This document shows positions 1-7,971 of a stretch of DNA of 64,000 bases, in pieces. Source of the stretch: Pseudomonas putida (lineage in GTDB: Bacteria > Pseudomonadota > Gammaproteobacteria > Pseudomonadales > Pseudomonadaceae); contig NZ_MINI01000038.1 in NCBI RefSeq assembly GCF_002906855.1, forward strand, positions 992,001-1,056,000, given 5' to 3'. Each line of letters opens with the position of its first letter. The first letter of the stretch is position 1. The position numbers and the translations under genes were made by a program. Under the pieces are notes generated by a model that worked only from the letters and a program-made list of their open reading frames with translations, ran no database searches and was not told the origin of the DNA.

Positions 1-22
1 ATGAGATCGAGCGCCGGCCCCA

Positions 23-973
23 TCAATCCTGAGCAAAGCGCATCTCGCGCGTCTCGCCCATCAACAATGGCGCATTCGCCTCGGTCACCCCGCGGATGTA
101 ATCCCACAGCAGGGTAATCCGCTTCAGCTTGCGCAAATCTTCCCGGCAATACATCCAGAATTGCCGCGTCACTTCGATCTCCTCCGGCAACACCGTCACC
201 AGCCGCGCATCCTGCGCCGCGAGGAAGCACGGCAAAATCGCCAACCCACGCCCCTGCAGCGCTGCCGTGTACTGGGCTATGACACTGGTGCTGCGCAAAT
301 GCGCATTGGCATTGGGAATCATGTTGGCCAGGTACAGCAACTCCGAACTGAACGCCAGGTCGTCCACATAACTGATGAACGGGTGGCTGACCAGGTCGCT
401 GACCTGGCGGATCGGTGCATGGCTGTCGAGGTAGTCCTGGGTCGCATAAAGCCGCAACCGATAGTCACACAGCTTGCAGCACACATAAGGCCCATGCTCC
501 GGCCGTTCCAGGGCAATGACGATGTCTGCCTCTCGTTTGGACAGGCTGATGAAGTGCGGCAGCGGCAGGATATCCACCGAGATCGCCGGGTAGGCATCGA
601 CGAAATGGCTTAATTGCGGGGTGACGAAAAAGCTGCCAAAGCCCTCGGTGCAGCCCATGCGCACATGCCCCGACAGCGCCACGCCGGAGCCGGAGACCTG
701 CTCGCAGGCCATGTGCAAGGTGCTCTCGATCGACTCCGCGTAGCCCAGCAGGCGCTGCCCCTCTGCGGTGAGGACGAAGCCATTGGTGCGTGACTTTTCG
801 AACAGCAGCGTGCCCAACGCCCCCTCCAGCGAGCTGATGCGCCGCGACACCGTGGTGTAGTCGACGGCCAGACGTTTGGCGGCGCTGCTGGCCTTGCGCG
901 TGCGCGCCACTTCGAGGAAGAACTTCAGGTCGTCCCAGTTCAGCGCACTGAGGGAGGTCAGGTCTTTTTGCAT
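23..973 (-). CDS. LysR-family transcriptional regulator, divergent from mmsA
   Basis: This 316-residue protein has an N-terminal winged HTH (about residues 12-70, with DYTTVSRRISSLE as the recognition-helix region) and a LysR-type effector domain. The ATG at 973 was chosen because it gives the usual LysR N-terminus (MQKDLTSLSALNW); the reading frame stays open far upstream, but only as antisense to mmsA. It is transcribed away from mmsA-mmsB across a 132-bp gap, the classic layout for a LysR gene and its target, so it probably controls valine/3-hydroxyisobutyrate catabolism. In P. aeruginosa the mms operon is controlled by an AraC-type MmsR, so I do not use that name. The effector is unknown. 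Confidence 0.85.
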   Translation of the reverse strand: MQKDLTSLSALNWDDLKFFLEVARTRKASSAAKRLAVDYTTVSRRISSLEGALGTLLFEKSRTNGFVLTAEGQRLLGYAESIESTLHMACEQVSGSGVALSGHVRMGCTEGFGSFFVTPQLSHFVDAYPAISVDILPLPHFISLSKREADIVIALERPEHGPYVCCKLCDYRLRLYATQDYLDSHAPIRQVSDLVSHPFISYVDDLAFSSELLYLANMIPNANAHLRSTSVIAQYTAALQGRGLAILPCFLAAQDARLVTVLPEEIEVTRQFWMYCREDLRKLKRITLLWDYIRGVTEANAPLLMGETREMRFAQD

Positions 974-1004
974 GTTGATCCGGTTTTTTTGTGCGTTCTT
1001 GTTG

Positions 1005-1018
1005 GATGTTTGCACATC
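1005..1018. promoter_or_regulatory. Inverted repeat in the LysR-mmsA intergenic region
   Basis: GATGT and ACATC flank a 4-bp spacer in the gap between the divergent LysR gene and mmsA. A dyad here would suit a LysR operator. This is inference from position and symmetry only. Confidence 0.4.
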
Positions 1019-1105
1019 TATACTCGAAAAAAGCCCCAAGGCGCCACCTCGTGTTTGCCCGGCGCTGGCGATCTCGTCCTGACAATAATTCCAAGGAGAA
1101 CGCAG

Positions 1106-2632
1106 ATGAACGCACCACAATCCCCTGACAAGACCAAGGTCGAGCAGGTCAAGTTGCTGATCGACGGCCAGTGGGTCGAGTCGAAAACCAGCGAATGGCG
1201 CGATATCGTCAACCCGGCCACCCAAGAGGTGCTGGCGCGGGTACCGTTCGCCACCGTCGAAGAAGTGGATGCCGCCGTGGCTGCTGGCCAGCGCGCCTTC
1301 AAGACCTGGCGCGACACCCCGATCGGGGCACGCATGCGCATCATGCTCAAGCTGCAGGCGCTGATTCGTGAACACACCAAGCGCATTGCCCAGGTCCTCA
1401 GCGCCGAGCAAGGCAAGACCCTTGCCGACGCCGAAGGCGACATCTTCCGCGGCCTGGAAGTGGTCGAGCATGCGGCCTCCATCGGCACCCTGCAGATGGG
1501 CGAGTTCGCCGAGAACGTTGCCGGTGGCGTGGACACCTACACCCTGCGCCAGCCGATCGGTGTGTGCGCTGGCATCACCCCGTTCAACTTCCCGGCGATG
1601 ATCCCGCTGTGGATGTTCCCGATGGCCATCGTCTGCGGCAACACCTTCGTCCTCAAACCCTCCGAGCAGGATCCACTGTCGACCATGCTGCTGGTCGAGC
1701 TGGCGCTGGAAGCCGGTGTGCCTGCCGGTGTGCTGAACGTGGTGCACGGCGGCAAGCAAGTGGTGGATGCGATCTGCACTCACCAGGACATCAAGGCGAT
1801 TTCCTTCGTCGGCTCCACCGAAGTCGGCACCCACGTGTACAACCTGGCCAGCCAGCACGGCAAACGCGTGCAGTCGATGATGGGCGCGAAGAACCACGCC
1901 GTGGTGCTGCCCGACGCCAACCGCACGCAAACCGTCAACGCCCTGGTCGGTGCCGCCTTCGGCGCAGCAGGCCAGCGCTGCATGGCCACCTCGGTGGCGG
2001 TGCTGGTGGGCAAGGCGCGTGAATGGTTGCCGGACATCAAGGACGCGGCGAGCAAGCTCAAGGTCAACGCCGGTTGCGAGCCTGGCACCGATGTCGGCCC
2101 GGTGGTTTCCAAGCGCGCCAAGGAGCGGGTGCTGGGCCTGATCGAAAGCGGCATTCAGGAAGGCGCCAAGCTCGAACTCGATGGCCGTGGCGTGAAGGTG
2201 CCAGGCTACGAGCAAGGCAACTTCGTCGGCCCGACCCTGTTCTCGGGGGTGAAAACCGACATGCAGGTGTACACCCAGGAAATCTTCGGCCCAGTGCTGG
2301 TGACCCTGGAAGTCGACACCCTTGACGAAGCCATTGCCCTGGTCAACGCCAACCCGTTCGGCAACGGCACTGGCCTGTTTACCCAGAGCGGCGCGGCGGC
2401 GCGCAAGTTCCAAAGCGAGATCGACATCGGCCAGGTCGGTATCAACATCCCGATTCCGGTACCGGTACCGTTCTTCAGCTTCACCGGCTCGCGGGGTTCC
2501 AAGCTCGGCGACCTGGGCCCGTACGGCAAGCAAGTGGTGCAGTTCTACACTCAGACCAAGACCGTCACCGCCCGTTGGTTCGATGACGACAGCGTCAACG
2601 ACGGTGTGAACACCACCATCAGCCTGCGCTAA
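1106..2632 (+). CDS. mmsA: CoA-acylating methylmalonate-semialdehyde dehydrogenase
   Basis: The enzyme converts (methyl)malonate semialdehyde to propionyl-CoA/acetyl-CoA with NAD+ and CoA in valine and myo-inositol-type catabolism. The protein has 508 residues, the normal length for MMSDH. It shows the aldehyde dehydrogenase fold with the family's FNFPAMIPLWM segment and the catalytic Cys292 in GQRCMATS. The ATG at 1106 sits 8 bp after AAGGAG, and upstream in-frame codons lack a ribosome site. mmsB follows after only 10 bp, and the mmsB ribosome site overlaps the mmsA stop codon, so the two are co-transcribed. The order mmsA-mmsB matches the known Pseudomonas operon. Confidence 0.96.
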   Translation: MNAPQSPDKTKVEQVKLLIDGQWVESKTSEWRDIVNPATQEVLARVPFATVEEVDAAVAAGQRAFKTWRDTPIGARMRIMLKLQALIREHTKRIAQVLSAEQGKTLADAEGDIFRGLEVVEHAASIGTLQMGEFAENVAGGVDTYTLRQPIGVCAGITPFNFPAMIPLWMFPMAIVCGNTFVLKPSEQDPLSTMLLVELALEAGVPAGVLNVVHGGKQVVDAICTHQDIKAISFVGSTEVGTHVYNLASQHGKRVQSMMGAKNHAVVLPDANRTQTVNALVGAAFGAAGQRCMATSVAVLVGKAREWLPDIKDAASKLKVNAGCEPGTDVGPVVSKRAKERVLGLIESGIQEGAKLELDGRGVKVPGYEQGNFVGPTLFSGVKTDMQVYTQEIFGPVLVTLEVDTLDEAIALVNANPFGNGTGLFTQSGAAARKFQSEIDIGQVGINIPIPVPVPFFSFTGSRGSKLGDLGPYGKQVVQFYTQTKTVTARWFDDDSVNDGVNTTISLR

Positions 2633-2642
2633 GGAGCTTGTC

Positions 2643-3533
2643 ATGCGTATCGCATTCATCGGCCTGGGCAACATGGGCGCGCCCATGGCCCGCAACCTGA
2701 TCAAGGCCGGGCACCAGCTGAACCTGTTTGACCTGAACAAGACCGTGCTGGCCGAGCTCGCTGAGCTGGGCGGGCAGGTCAGCGCCTCGCCGAAGGACGC
2801 GGCGGCCAGCAGCGAGCTGGTGATCACCATGCTGCCGGCGGCAGCCCATGTGCGCGCCGTATACCTCAACGAAGACGACGGTGTGCTGGCGGGCATTCGC
2901 TCGGGCACGCCGACGCTGGACTGCAGCACCATCGACCCGCAGACCGCGCGTGATGTGTCCAAGGCCGCTGCGGCCAAAGGTGTGGACATGGGCGATGCGC
3001 CGGTGTCCGGGGGGACCGGCGGGGCGGCAGCAGGTACGCTGACCTTCATGGTCGGCGCCAGCAATGAGCTGTTCGCCACGTTCAAGCCGGTGCTGGAGCA
3101 GATGGGCCGCAACATCGTGCACTGCGGTGAAGTGGGTACCGGGCAGATCGCCAAGATCTGCAACAACCTGCTGTTGGGTATCTCGATGATCGGCGTGTCC
3201 GAGGCCATGGCCTTGGGCAATGCGCTGGGTATCGACACCAAGGTGCTGGCGGGGATCATCAACAGTTCGACCGGGCGTTGCTGGAGCTCCGATACCTACA
3301 ACCCGTGGCCGGGCATCATCGAGACCGCCCCCGCGTCGCGTGGGTATACCGGTGGCTTTGGTGCCGAACTGATGCTCAAGGACCTGGGGCTGGCCACCGA
3401 GGCTGCGCGTCAGGCGCACCAGCCGGTCATTTTGGGTGCCGTGGCCCAGCAGCTGTATCAGGCGATGAGCCTGCGCGGTGAAGGCGGCAAGGATTTCTCG
3501 GCGATCGTCGAGGGTTACCGCAAGAAGGATTGA
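2643..3533 (+). CDS. mmsB: 3-hydroxyisobutyrate dehydrogenase
   Basis: It oxidises 3-hydroxyisobutyrate to methylmalonate semialdehyde, the substrate of the preceding mmsA product, so the operon encodes two consecutive steps of valine breakdown. The 296-residue protein opens with the nucleotide-binding loop GLGNMGAPMARNL (residues 7-19). It carries the substrate-binding SGGTGGA segment and the catalytic-lysine region GQIAKICNN of the beta-hydroxyacid dehydrogenase family. AAGGAG lies just before the ATG at 2643. A strong hairpin follows the gene. Confidence 0.95.
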   Translation: MRIAFIGLGNMGAPMARNLIKAGHQLNLFDLNKTVLAELAELGGQVSASPKDAAASSELVITMLPAAAHVRAVYLNEDDGVLAGIRSGTPTLDCSTIDPQTARDVSKAAAAKGVDMGDAPVSGGTGGAAAGTLTFMVGASNELFATFKPVLEQMGRNIVHCGEVGTGQIAKICNNLLLGISMIGVSEAMALGNALGIDTKVLAGIINSSTGRCWSSDTYNPWPGIIETAPASRGYTGGFGAELMLKDLGLATEAARQAHQPVILGAVAQQLYQAMSLRGEGGKDFSAIVEGYRKKD

Positions 3534-3563
3534 CGAGCGAGGACTTTATCGCGGGCCGGGCGG

Positions 3564-3596
3564 CCTTCCCTCTGTAACTGCGCACCAGAGGGAAGG
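3564..3596. terminator. Hairpin between convergent mmsB and cupin gene
   Basis: CCTTCCCTCTG and CAGAGGGAAGG form a perfect 11-bp stem with an 11-nt loop between two genes that converge. There is no adjacent T-run, but position and symmetry suggest a bidirectional terminator. Confidence 0.6.
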
Positions 3597-3620
3597 GCAC
3601 CCTTCCTGCGATGTTTTTTA

Positions 3621-3965
3621 TCAGGCGAAGACGAAATACTTGCGCACGGTCTCGACCACTTCCCAGGTACCTTTCATCCCCGGTTCGATCACGAACACAT
3701 CACCCGCTTTCAGGTGCTTCGGCTCTTCGCCTTCCGGGGTGATGATGCAGTAGCCATCGAGGAAGTGACAGAACTCCCACTTCTCGTAGTTGACCTCGAA
3801 CTTGCCCGGGGTGCAGATCCAGGTGCCCATGATCTTGCTGCCGTCGGCCGACAGGTAGGCGTTGAGGTTGACGGTGTGCGGATCGCCGCCGATGCGCTTC
3901 CACTTGGTGGCGTCCACGACCGGCGTCGGGCAGGTTTCGCGCAGGACGGTGATGAAATCGGACAT
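3621..3965 (-). CDS. Small cupin-domain protein
   Basis: This is a single-domain cupin of 114 residues. It resembles the EutQ-like/DUF861 group in its C-terminal half, where EWEFCHFLDGYCIITPEGE and LKAGDVFVIEPGMKGTWEV form the two cupin motifs. Several usual metal-ligand positions are not obviously all His, so metal binding is uncertain. No substrate can be inferred. It stands alone on its strand, convergent with mmsB and separated from dmeF by about 95 bp. Proteins of this type often follow catabolic genes, but nothing here fixes a role. Confidence 0.8.
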   Translation of the reverse strand: MSDFITVLRETCPTPVVDATKWKRIGGDPHTVNLNAYLSADGSKIMGTWICTPGKFEVNYEKWEFCHFLDGYCIITPEGEEPKHLKAGDVFVIEPGMKGTWEVVETVRKYFVFA

Positions 3966-4061
3966 GGCACAACTCCTGGTGACTGGCTGAATGACTCGTC
4001 ACCATAGGGCCATCCGCCGAGCCGCAGTTGCCTGGGCTCGACGTCCAGCTGCCTGCCCGCG

Positions 4062-4997
4062 CTATGCCAGGGCGTTGACCTCGACGGTGATATGGGCCAG
4101 TTCCTGGTGCACGCCCAGTGCCTGTCGCACGCTGTCGGCGCTCAGTGCGGCCTGGGTGGCCAAGCTGAGGATGCAGGCGTACTGGTCCTTACCCACGCGC
4201 CACACGTGCAGGTCGGTGATGGTGGCGGGCACCGGCAGTTCGGCGACCACCTCGCGAATCTCCTCGACCACCGGCGCATCCATCTCGGCATCCAGCAAGA
4301 CGCGGCCGGTATCGCGCAGCAGGCCACGGGCCCAGAGCGCCACCAGCACGGCACCGACCAGGCCCATCACCGGGTCGAGCCAACTGGCGCCCCAGAACTT
4401 GCCGGCCAGCAGGGCGACGATCGCCAGCACCGACGTGGCGGCGTCGGCGATCACGTGCAGGTAGGCCGAGCGCAGGTTCAGGTCGTGGTGATGATGGCCG
4501 TGGTGGTGATGGTCATGGCCATGGTCATGGTGGTGATGATCGTGGTCGTCGCGCAGCAGCCAGGCGCAGATCAGGTTCACGGCCAGGCCGATCACCGCGA
4601 TGAAGATCGCCTCGTCATAGTGGATCGGCCCTGGCGTCAGCAGGCGCTCGGCCGACTGGAAGGCCATCAGCCCGGCCACACCGAGCAGCAGCAGGGCGCT
4701 GGAGTAGCCGCCGAGGATCTCGATCTTCCAGGTGCCAAAAGCGAAGCGTTGGTCCTTGGCATAACGACGCGCGGCAGCGTAGGCCAGCAGCGACAGTCCG
4801 AGGGCCAGGGCGTGCGAGCTCATGTGCCAGCCGTCGGCGAGCAGGGCCATGGAGTTGAAGAACCAACCCCCGGCGATTTCCGCCACCATCATGATCGCCG
4901 TCAGCCACACGGCCAGGCGTGTCTTGCGCTCGGCGCCAAGGTTGCTGGTATGGAACTGGTGGCTGTGCTGCCAGCGGCCTGAGGTTTGTGTCGCCAT
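4062..4997 (-). CDS. dmeF: CDF-family Co/Ni efflux transporter, DmeF type
   Basis: This inner-membrane cation diffusion facilitator has 311 residues and about six transmembrane helices, followed by a cytoplasmic domain. Between the middle helices is a very His-rich loop (HDHHHHDHGHDHHHHGHHHH), typical of DmeF proteins that export Co2+ and Ni2+ by proton antiport. HMSSHALALG in the second helix region carries the metal-site type residues of CDF proteins. It is divergent from a metal-sensing repressor across a 70-bp gap containing an RcnR-type operator. Induction by Co/Ni through that repressor is a well-founded inference. The exact metal preference cannot be read from sequence. Confidence 0.88.
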   Translation of the reverse strand: MATQTSGRWQHSHQFHTSNLGAERKTRLAVWLTAIMMVAEIAGGWFFNSMALLADGWHMSSHALALGLSLLAYAAARRYAKDQRFAFGTWKIEILGGYSSALLLLGVAGLMAFQSAERLLTPGPIHYDEAIFIAVIGLAVNLICAWLLRDDHDHHHHDHGHDHHHHGHHHHDLNLRSAYLHVIADAATSVLAIVALLAGKFWGASWLDPVMGLVGAVLVALWARGLLRDTGRVLLDAEMDAPVVEEIREVVAELPVPATITDLHVWRVGKDQYACILSLATQAALSADSVRQALGVHQELAHITVEVNALA

Positions 4998-5029
4998 GGT
5001 TTATCATGCTCCCGGAATGTCGAGAAATA

Positions 5030-5044
5030 TACTATACCCCAGTA
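5030..5044. promoter_or_regulatory. RcnR/DmeR-type operator
   Basis: TACT-ATACCCC-AGTA lies between dmeF and dmeR. On the other strand it reads TACT, GGGGTAT, AGTA, the same layout as the E. coli RcnR site (TACT, a G-tract with 7 positions in all, AGTA). It is placed to repress both divergent genes. Confidence 0.75.
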
Positions 5045-5067
5045 TACCTAGCATGGTGTGAAAGCGA

Positions 5068-5343
5068 ATGGCACATACGATCAAGAGCAAGAAGCAGCTG
5101 CTGACCCGCGTGCGCAAGATCAAAGGCCAGGCCGCTGCTCTGGAGACCGCGCTGGAGCAAGACAAGGACTGCCTGGCGATCCTCCAGCAGATCGCCGCCG
5201 TGCGCGGCGCGGTGAACGGGCTGATGACCGAGGTGATGGAAGGGCACATCCGCGAACACCTGGTGGCGGAAGGGCTGAGTACAGAGGAACGGCAGGAAGA
5301 GGCGGACAAGGTGGCGGCGTTGTTGCGGTCTTATCTGAAGTGA
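5068..5343 (+). CDS. dmeR: Metal-sensing repressor, RcnR/DmeR (CsoR superfamily)
   Basis: This 91-residue all-helical repressor belongs to the CsoR/RcnR superfamily. His3, Cys35, His60 and His64 coincide with the Ni/Co ligands known for E. coli RcnR, so it should sense cobalt or nickel rather than copper or formaldehyde. N-terminal basic residues (KSKKQLLTRVRKIKGQ) are the family's DNA-contacting surface. The start at 5068 preserves the required N-terminal His. It is divergent from dmeF and presumably releases the shared operator when loaded with metal. Its stop codon overlaps a second G/C-tract palindrome. Confidence 0.9.
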   Translation: MAHTIKSKKQLLTRVRKIKGQAAALETALEQDKDCLAILQQIAAVRGAVNGLMTEVMEGHIREHLVAEGLSTEERQEEADKVAALLRSYLK

Positions 5344-5359
5344 TACCCCCTGGGGGTAT
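5343..5359. promoter_or_regulatory. CsoR-like palindrome overlapping the dmeR stop codon
   Basis: ATACCCCC-T-GGGGGTAT is a perfect 8+1+8 palindrome of the kind bound by CsoR-superfamily repressors. It begins on the last base of the dmeR stop codon and has no T-run after it, so a terminator is less likely. No obvious metal gene lies downstream. A further dyad, GTAGGAA/TTCCTAC, follows at 5363-5383. Confidence 0.5.
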
Positions 5360-5479
5360 ACGGTAGGAATGTAGGTTTCCTACAGAGCTATAAGTTGAAG
5401 CCTACAGGGTGATATGAACCATCCGCTGGTCGCCGGAAGTGTGCATAGTGTGTACTGCGCTTCGTTTTGGTCAATTCGG

Positions 5480-5494
5480 TGTGTATCATACACA
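5480..5494. promoter_or_regulatory. Putative hicAB operator
   Basis: TGTGTAT-C-ATACACA is a perfect 7+1+7 palindrome, 22 bp before the hicA start. A related half-site, TGTGCAT, lies exactly 40 bp upstream at 5440. HicB proteins with a ribbon-helix-helix domain usually autorepress through such sites. Confidence 0.6.
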
Positions 5495-5516
5495 TCGACT
5501 GCCGAAGGAAGAGTGA

Positions 5517-5744
5517 ATGCGCAGTCGTGAAGTGATCCTGCTCATTGAGGCGGATGGGTGGTATGAAGTCGAGGTGAAGGGCAGCCATCACCAGTTCAGG
5601 CATCCGTTCAAGAAGGGAAGGGTGACAGTTCCTCATCCCAAGAGCGATCTGCCTAAAGGCACCGTACACAGCATCTTGAAACAAGCTGGCTTGAAGCAGT
5701 CCAGTGGCTTCGGCAGCTCGAACATCAGTGGAGACGCGCAATGA
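5517..5744 (+). CDS. hicA: HicA mRNA-interferase toxin
   Basis: HicA has a dsRNA-binding-like fold and blocks translation by cleaving mRNA. The 75-residue protein contains the family core (IEADGWYEVEVKGSHHQFRHP, then PHPKSDLPKGTVHSILKQAGL). The catalytic His lies in GSHH (residues 22-25). It is longer than the typical 60-residue toxin by a C-terminal tail of about 14 residues that overlaps hicB. AAGGAAGA provides the ribosome site. The gene is followed by hicB with a 4-bp ATGA overlap, so translation is coupled. Lower third-position GC than the neighbours suggests acquired DNA. Confidence 0.92.
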   Translation: MRSREVILLIEADGWYEVEVKGSHHQFRHPFKKGRVTVPHPKSDLPKGTVHSILKQAGLKQSSGFGSSNISGDAQ

Positions 5745-6148
5745 AATTTCCGGTGGTATTGCACAAGGACGCCGATTCGGACTACGGAGTGACCGTTCCC
5801 GATGTGCCAGGTTGCTTCTCTGCCGGTGCGAATGTCGCTCAAGCGCTGGAAAACGTTCAGGAGGCGCTGGCGCTTCATTTCGAAGGCTTGGTTGCTGATA
5901 ACGAAGCGCTTCCGCAAGCGCAGGAAGTCGACGTCCATGTGGCGAATCCCGATTATGCAGGTGGGGTCTGGGCTGTCGTTGATTTTGATGTCACGCCGTA
6001 TCTGGGCAAGGCCGTGCGGTTCAATGCAACACTGCCGGAAAACCTGCTGCAGCGGATCGACGAAAAAGTGAAGCGTGATCATCGGTATGCCTCCCGTTCC
6101 GGATTTCTCGCCTCGGCTGCACTGCGAGAGCTGGCGCTCGCGCACTGA
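5741..6148 (+). CDS. hicB: HicB antitoxin
   Basis: HicB neutralises HicA and represses the operon. In its 135 residues the N-terminal part (MKFPVVLHKDADSDYGVTVP to about residue 70, with the DVPGCFSAG signature) is the partial RNase H-like HicB fold. The C-terminal part (VRFNATLPENLLQRIDEKV, then SRSGFLASAALREL) is a ribbon-helix-helix DNA-binding domain. The start overlaps the hicA stop codon. The toxin-first order is standard for hicAB. The module sits between dmeR and a LysR gene that face away from it and looks like an insertion. Confidence 0.92.
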   Translation: MKFPVVLHKDADSDYGVTVPDVPGCFSAGANVAQALENVQEALALHFEGLVADNEALPQAQEVDVHVANPDYAGGVWAVVDFDVTPYLGKAVRFNATLPENLLQRIDEKVKRDHRYASRSGFLASAALRELALAH

Positions 6149-6243
6149 ACAACGAGTCGATTTTGGAATCCATCAATTGTGGAAGTGCGTGAATCGGGGC
6201 GCCGAACCGCCGCAAATACGTCAGCTCAGGTGGCGTTGGACAT

Positions 6244-7128
6244 TCACGCTTGCATCAATCGCTCGACCAACCCCGCCGCATAGCCCGGTAACCCGGCAAA
6301 ATCCCGCGCACACAACAGCAACCGCCGGTTGGCCCAGTCTTCCCGCAGTGCCACCCAATGCATCGGCAACACGCCCTTCCAGCGCTGCAACGATGCCAGC
6401 GGCACCACGCCGATACCAGCGCCACGGGCAACCATGCGTATCACCCCGTCAAACCCTTCGGCCCGCACCCGGACCTGCATGCGATGGCCTTCGCGCAGGG
6501 CCTGTTCCTCCAGATACAACGCCAAGGCACTGTTCACCCCCAGCCCGACATGGCCATGGGCAAGGCAGTCGCAAAAGCTCGGGGCGGGCTCTGCGGCGAG
6601 GGGATGATCCAGTGGTGTTACCAGCACCAGCGGGTCATCGCGAAAGGGCAGGGTCTGCAGATGCGCGCTGGGCGCGGCGGTGGAAATGATGCCCAGGTCA
6701 GCCATGCCCTGAGTGATCGACTGCACAATACGCAGGCTCGGCAGCTCCTGCACATCGATGCTGATCCCAGGGTTGTCGGCAAGGTAGCTGGCCAGCAGCT
6801 CCGGCAGGTACTCGGTCAGCGCCGCCGTGTTGCACAGCAGCCGCACCTGGCCTTGCTGGCCGCGTGCATAGTGGGCCAGGTCGAACTGCAGGCGCTCGAC
6901 CTGCTGGCCGATCAGCCGTGCATGTTGCAGCAGTGCTTGCCCGGCGGGCGTCGGCTGCACGCCACGGCGGTTGCGCTCAAGCAACGGCGTTCCCAGCGAG
7001 GCCTCCATGGCGCGGATACGTGCACTGGCCGCTGGCAGCGAAAGATGGCTGCGGCGGGCGCCGGCGGTGATGTTGCCGCATTCGGCGGTGTGCTGGAAAA
7101 GCCGGAGGTCGATCAGGTCGAAATGCAT
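6244..7128 (-). CDS. LysR-family transcriptional regulator
   Basis: This is a typical 294-residue LysR protein. Its HTH (LRLFQHTAECGNITAGARRSHLSLPAASARIRAMEA, about residues 8-43) is followed by the linker helix and a periplasmic-binding-like effector domain. It is divergent from the TauE-type exporter gene across 69 bp, so that transporter is the likely target. The effector could be the exported compound, for example a sulfonate, sulfite or organic acid, but nothing in the sequence identifies it. Confidence 0.85.
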   Translation of the reverse strand: MHFDLIDLRLFQHTAECGNITAGARRSHLSLPAASARIRAMEASLGTPLLERNRRGVQPTPAGQALLQHARLIGQQVERLQFDLAHYARGQQGQVRLLCNTAALTEYLPELLASYLADNPGISIDVQELPSLRIVQSITQGMADLGIISTAAPSAHLQTLPFRDDPLVLVTPLDHPLAAEPAPSFCDCLAHGHVGLGVNSALALYLEEQALREGHRMQVRVRAEGFDGVIRMVARGAGIGVVPLASLQRWKGVLPMHWVALREDWANRRLLLCARDFAGLPGYAAGLVERLMQA

Positions 7129-7197
7129 CTGCCTCTGTCCTGGCGAGAGTCTGGCTGAGTATATGGCAGATTTTCAGTCCAATCGCTGCGCGCCATC

Positions 7198-7971
7198 ATG
7201 GCGGCCATGGATACCTTGATCGCTTTCTACCAGAACATAGGCCCGGCATTGACGCTGCTGGTGGTCATCACCTTCCTGCTGGCCGGTGCTGTCAAAGGTG
7301 TGATCGGCCTCGGCCTGCCGACCATCGCCATGGGCTTGCTGGGGCTGGCTATGCCACCGGCGCAGGCTGCGGCGCTTCTGATCGTTCCGTCGACGCTGAC
7401 CAACCTCTGGCAACTCGCAGCCGGAGGGCATCTGCCGGCGCTGCTGCGCAGGCTTGGGCCGATGCTGGCGATGATCTTCGTCGGTACCTTGCTGGGCAGT
7501 GCCTGGTTGGGTATCAACAGCGGGCCCTGGGCGGTGCATGCGTTGGGGGCGGCGCTGGTGATCTACGCGCTGTACGGGTTGGCAGGCCCGGCGTTGCGGG
7601 TAGCGCCGAAGCAGGAAGGCTGGCTGGGGCCGGTCTGTGGGCTGGTGACCGGTGTGGTCACTTCGGCCACTGGAGTGTTCGTAATGCCTGCGGTGCCTTA
7701 CCTGCAGAGCCTGGGCCTGAGCCGCGACGAGATGATCCAGGCACTGGGCCTGTCGTTCACGGTCTCGACCCTGGCGCTGGCCTTTGGCCTGGCGGGGCAG
7801 GATGCCCTGGGTGGGCAAGCGCTGGGTGCTTCGTTGCTGATGCTGGCGCCGGCGTTGCTGGGCATGCTCGCGGGGCAGTGGCTGCGCCAGCGCATCAGCG
7901 CAGCGCTGTTCAAGCGCTGCTTCTTCATAGGCCTGGCCGCGTTGGGCGGCCATCTGCTGATCAACGGTTAG
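7198..7971 (+). CDS. TauE/SafE-family anion exporter
   Basis: This membrane protein of up to 257 residues has seven to eight hydrophobic helices and the family pattern of glycine-rich segments (GAVKGVIGLGLPTIAMGLL near the N-terminus, GLVTGVVTSATGVFVMP in the middle). The second half repeats the first, as usual in TauE/SafE proteins, which move sulfite, sulfoacetate or related anions across the inner membrane. Translation may start at 7198 or at the ATG at 7207; neither has a strong ribosome site. It overlaps the convergent monooxygenase gene by 11 bp. The substrate is unknown. Confidence 0.82.
   Translation: MAAMDTLIAFYQNIGPALTLLVVITFLLAGAVKGVIGLGLPTIAMGLLGLAMPPAQAAALLIVPSTLTNLWQLAAGGHLPALLRRLGPMLAMIFVGTLLGSAWLGINSGPWAVHALGAALVIYALYGLAGPALRVAPKQEGWLGPVCGLVTGVVTSATGVFVMPAVPYLQSLGLSRDEMIQALGLSFTVSTLALAFGLAGQDALGGQALGASLLMLAPALLGMLAGQWLRQRISAALFKRCFFIGLAALGGHLLING

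Noticed and set aside
974..3262. Long minus-strand reading frame over mmsA and mmsB continuing from the LysR gene (1079 residues in all)
   Set aside because: Only the part up to 973 resembles a protein family; the rest is the antisense shadow of mmsAB caused by high third-position GC.
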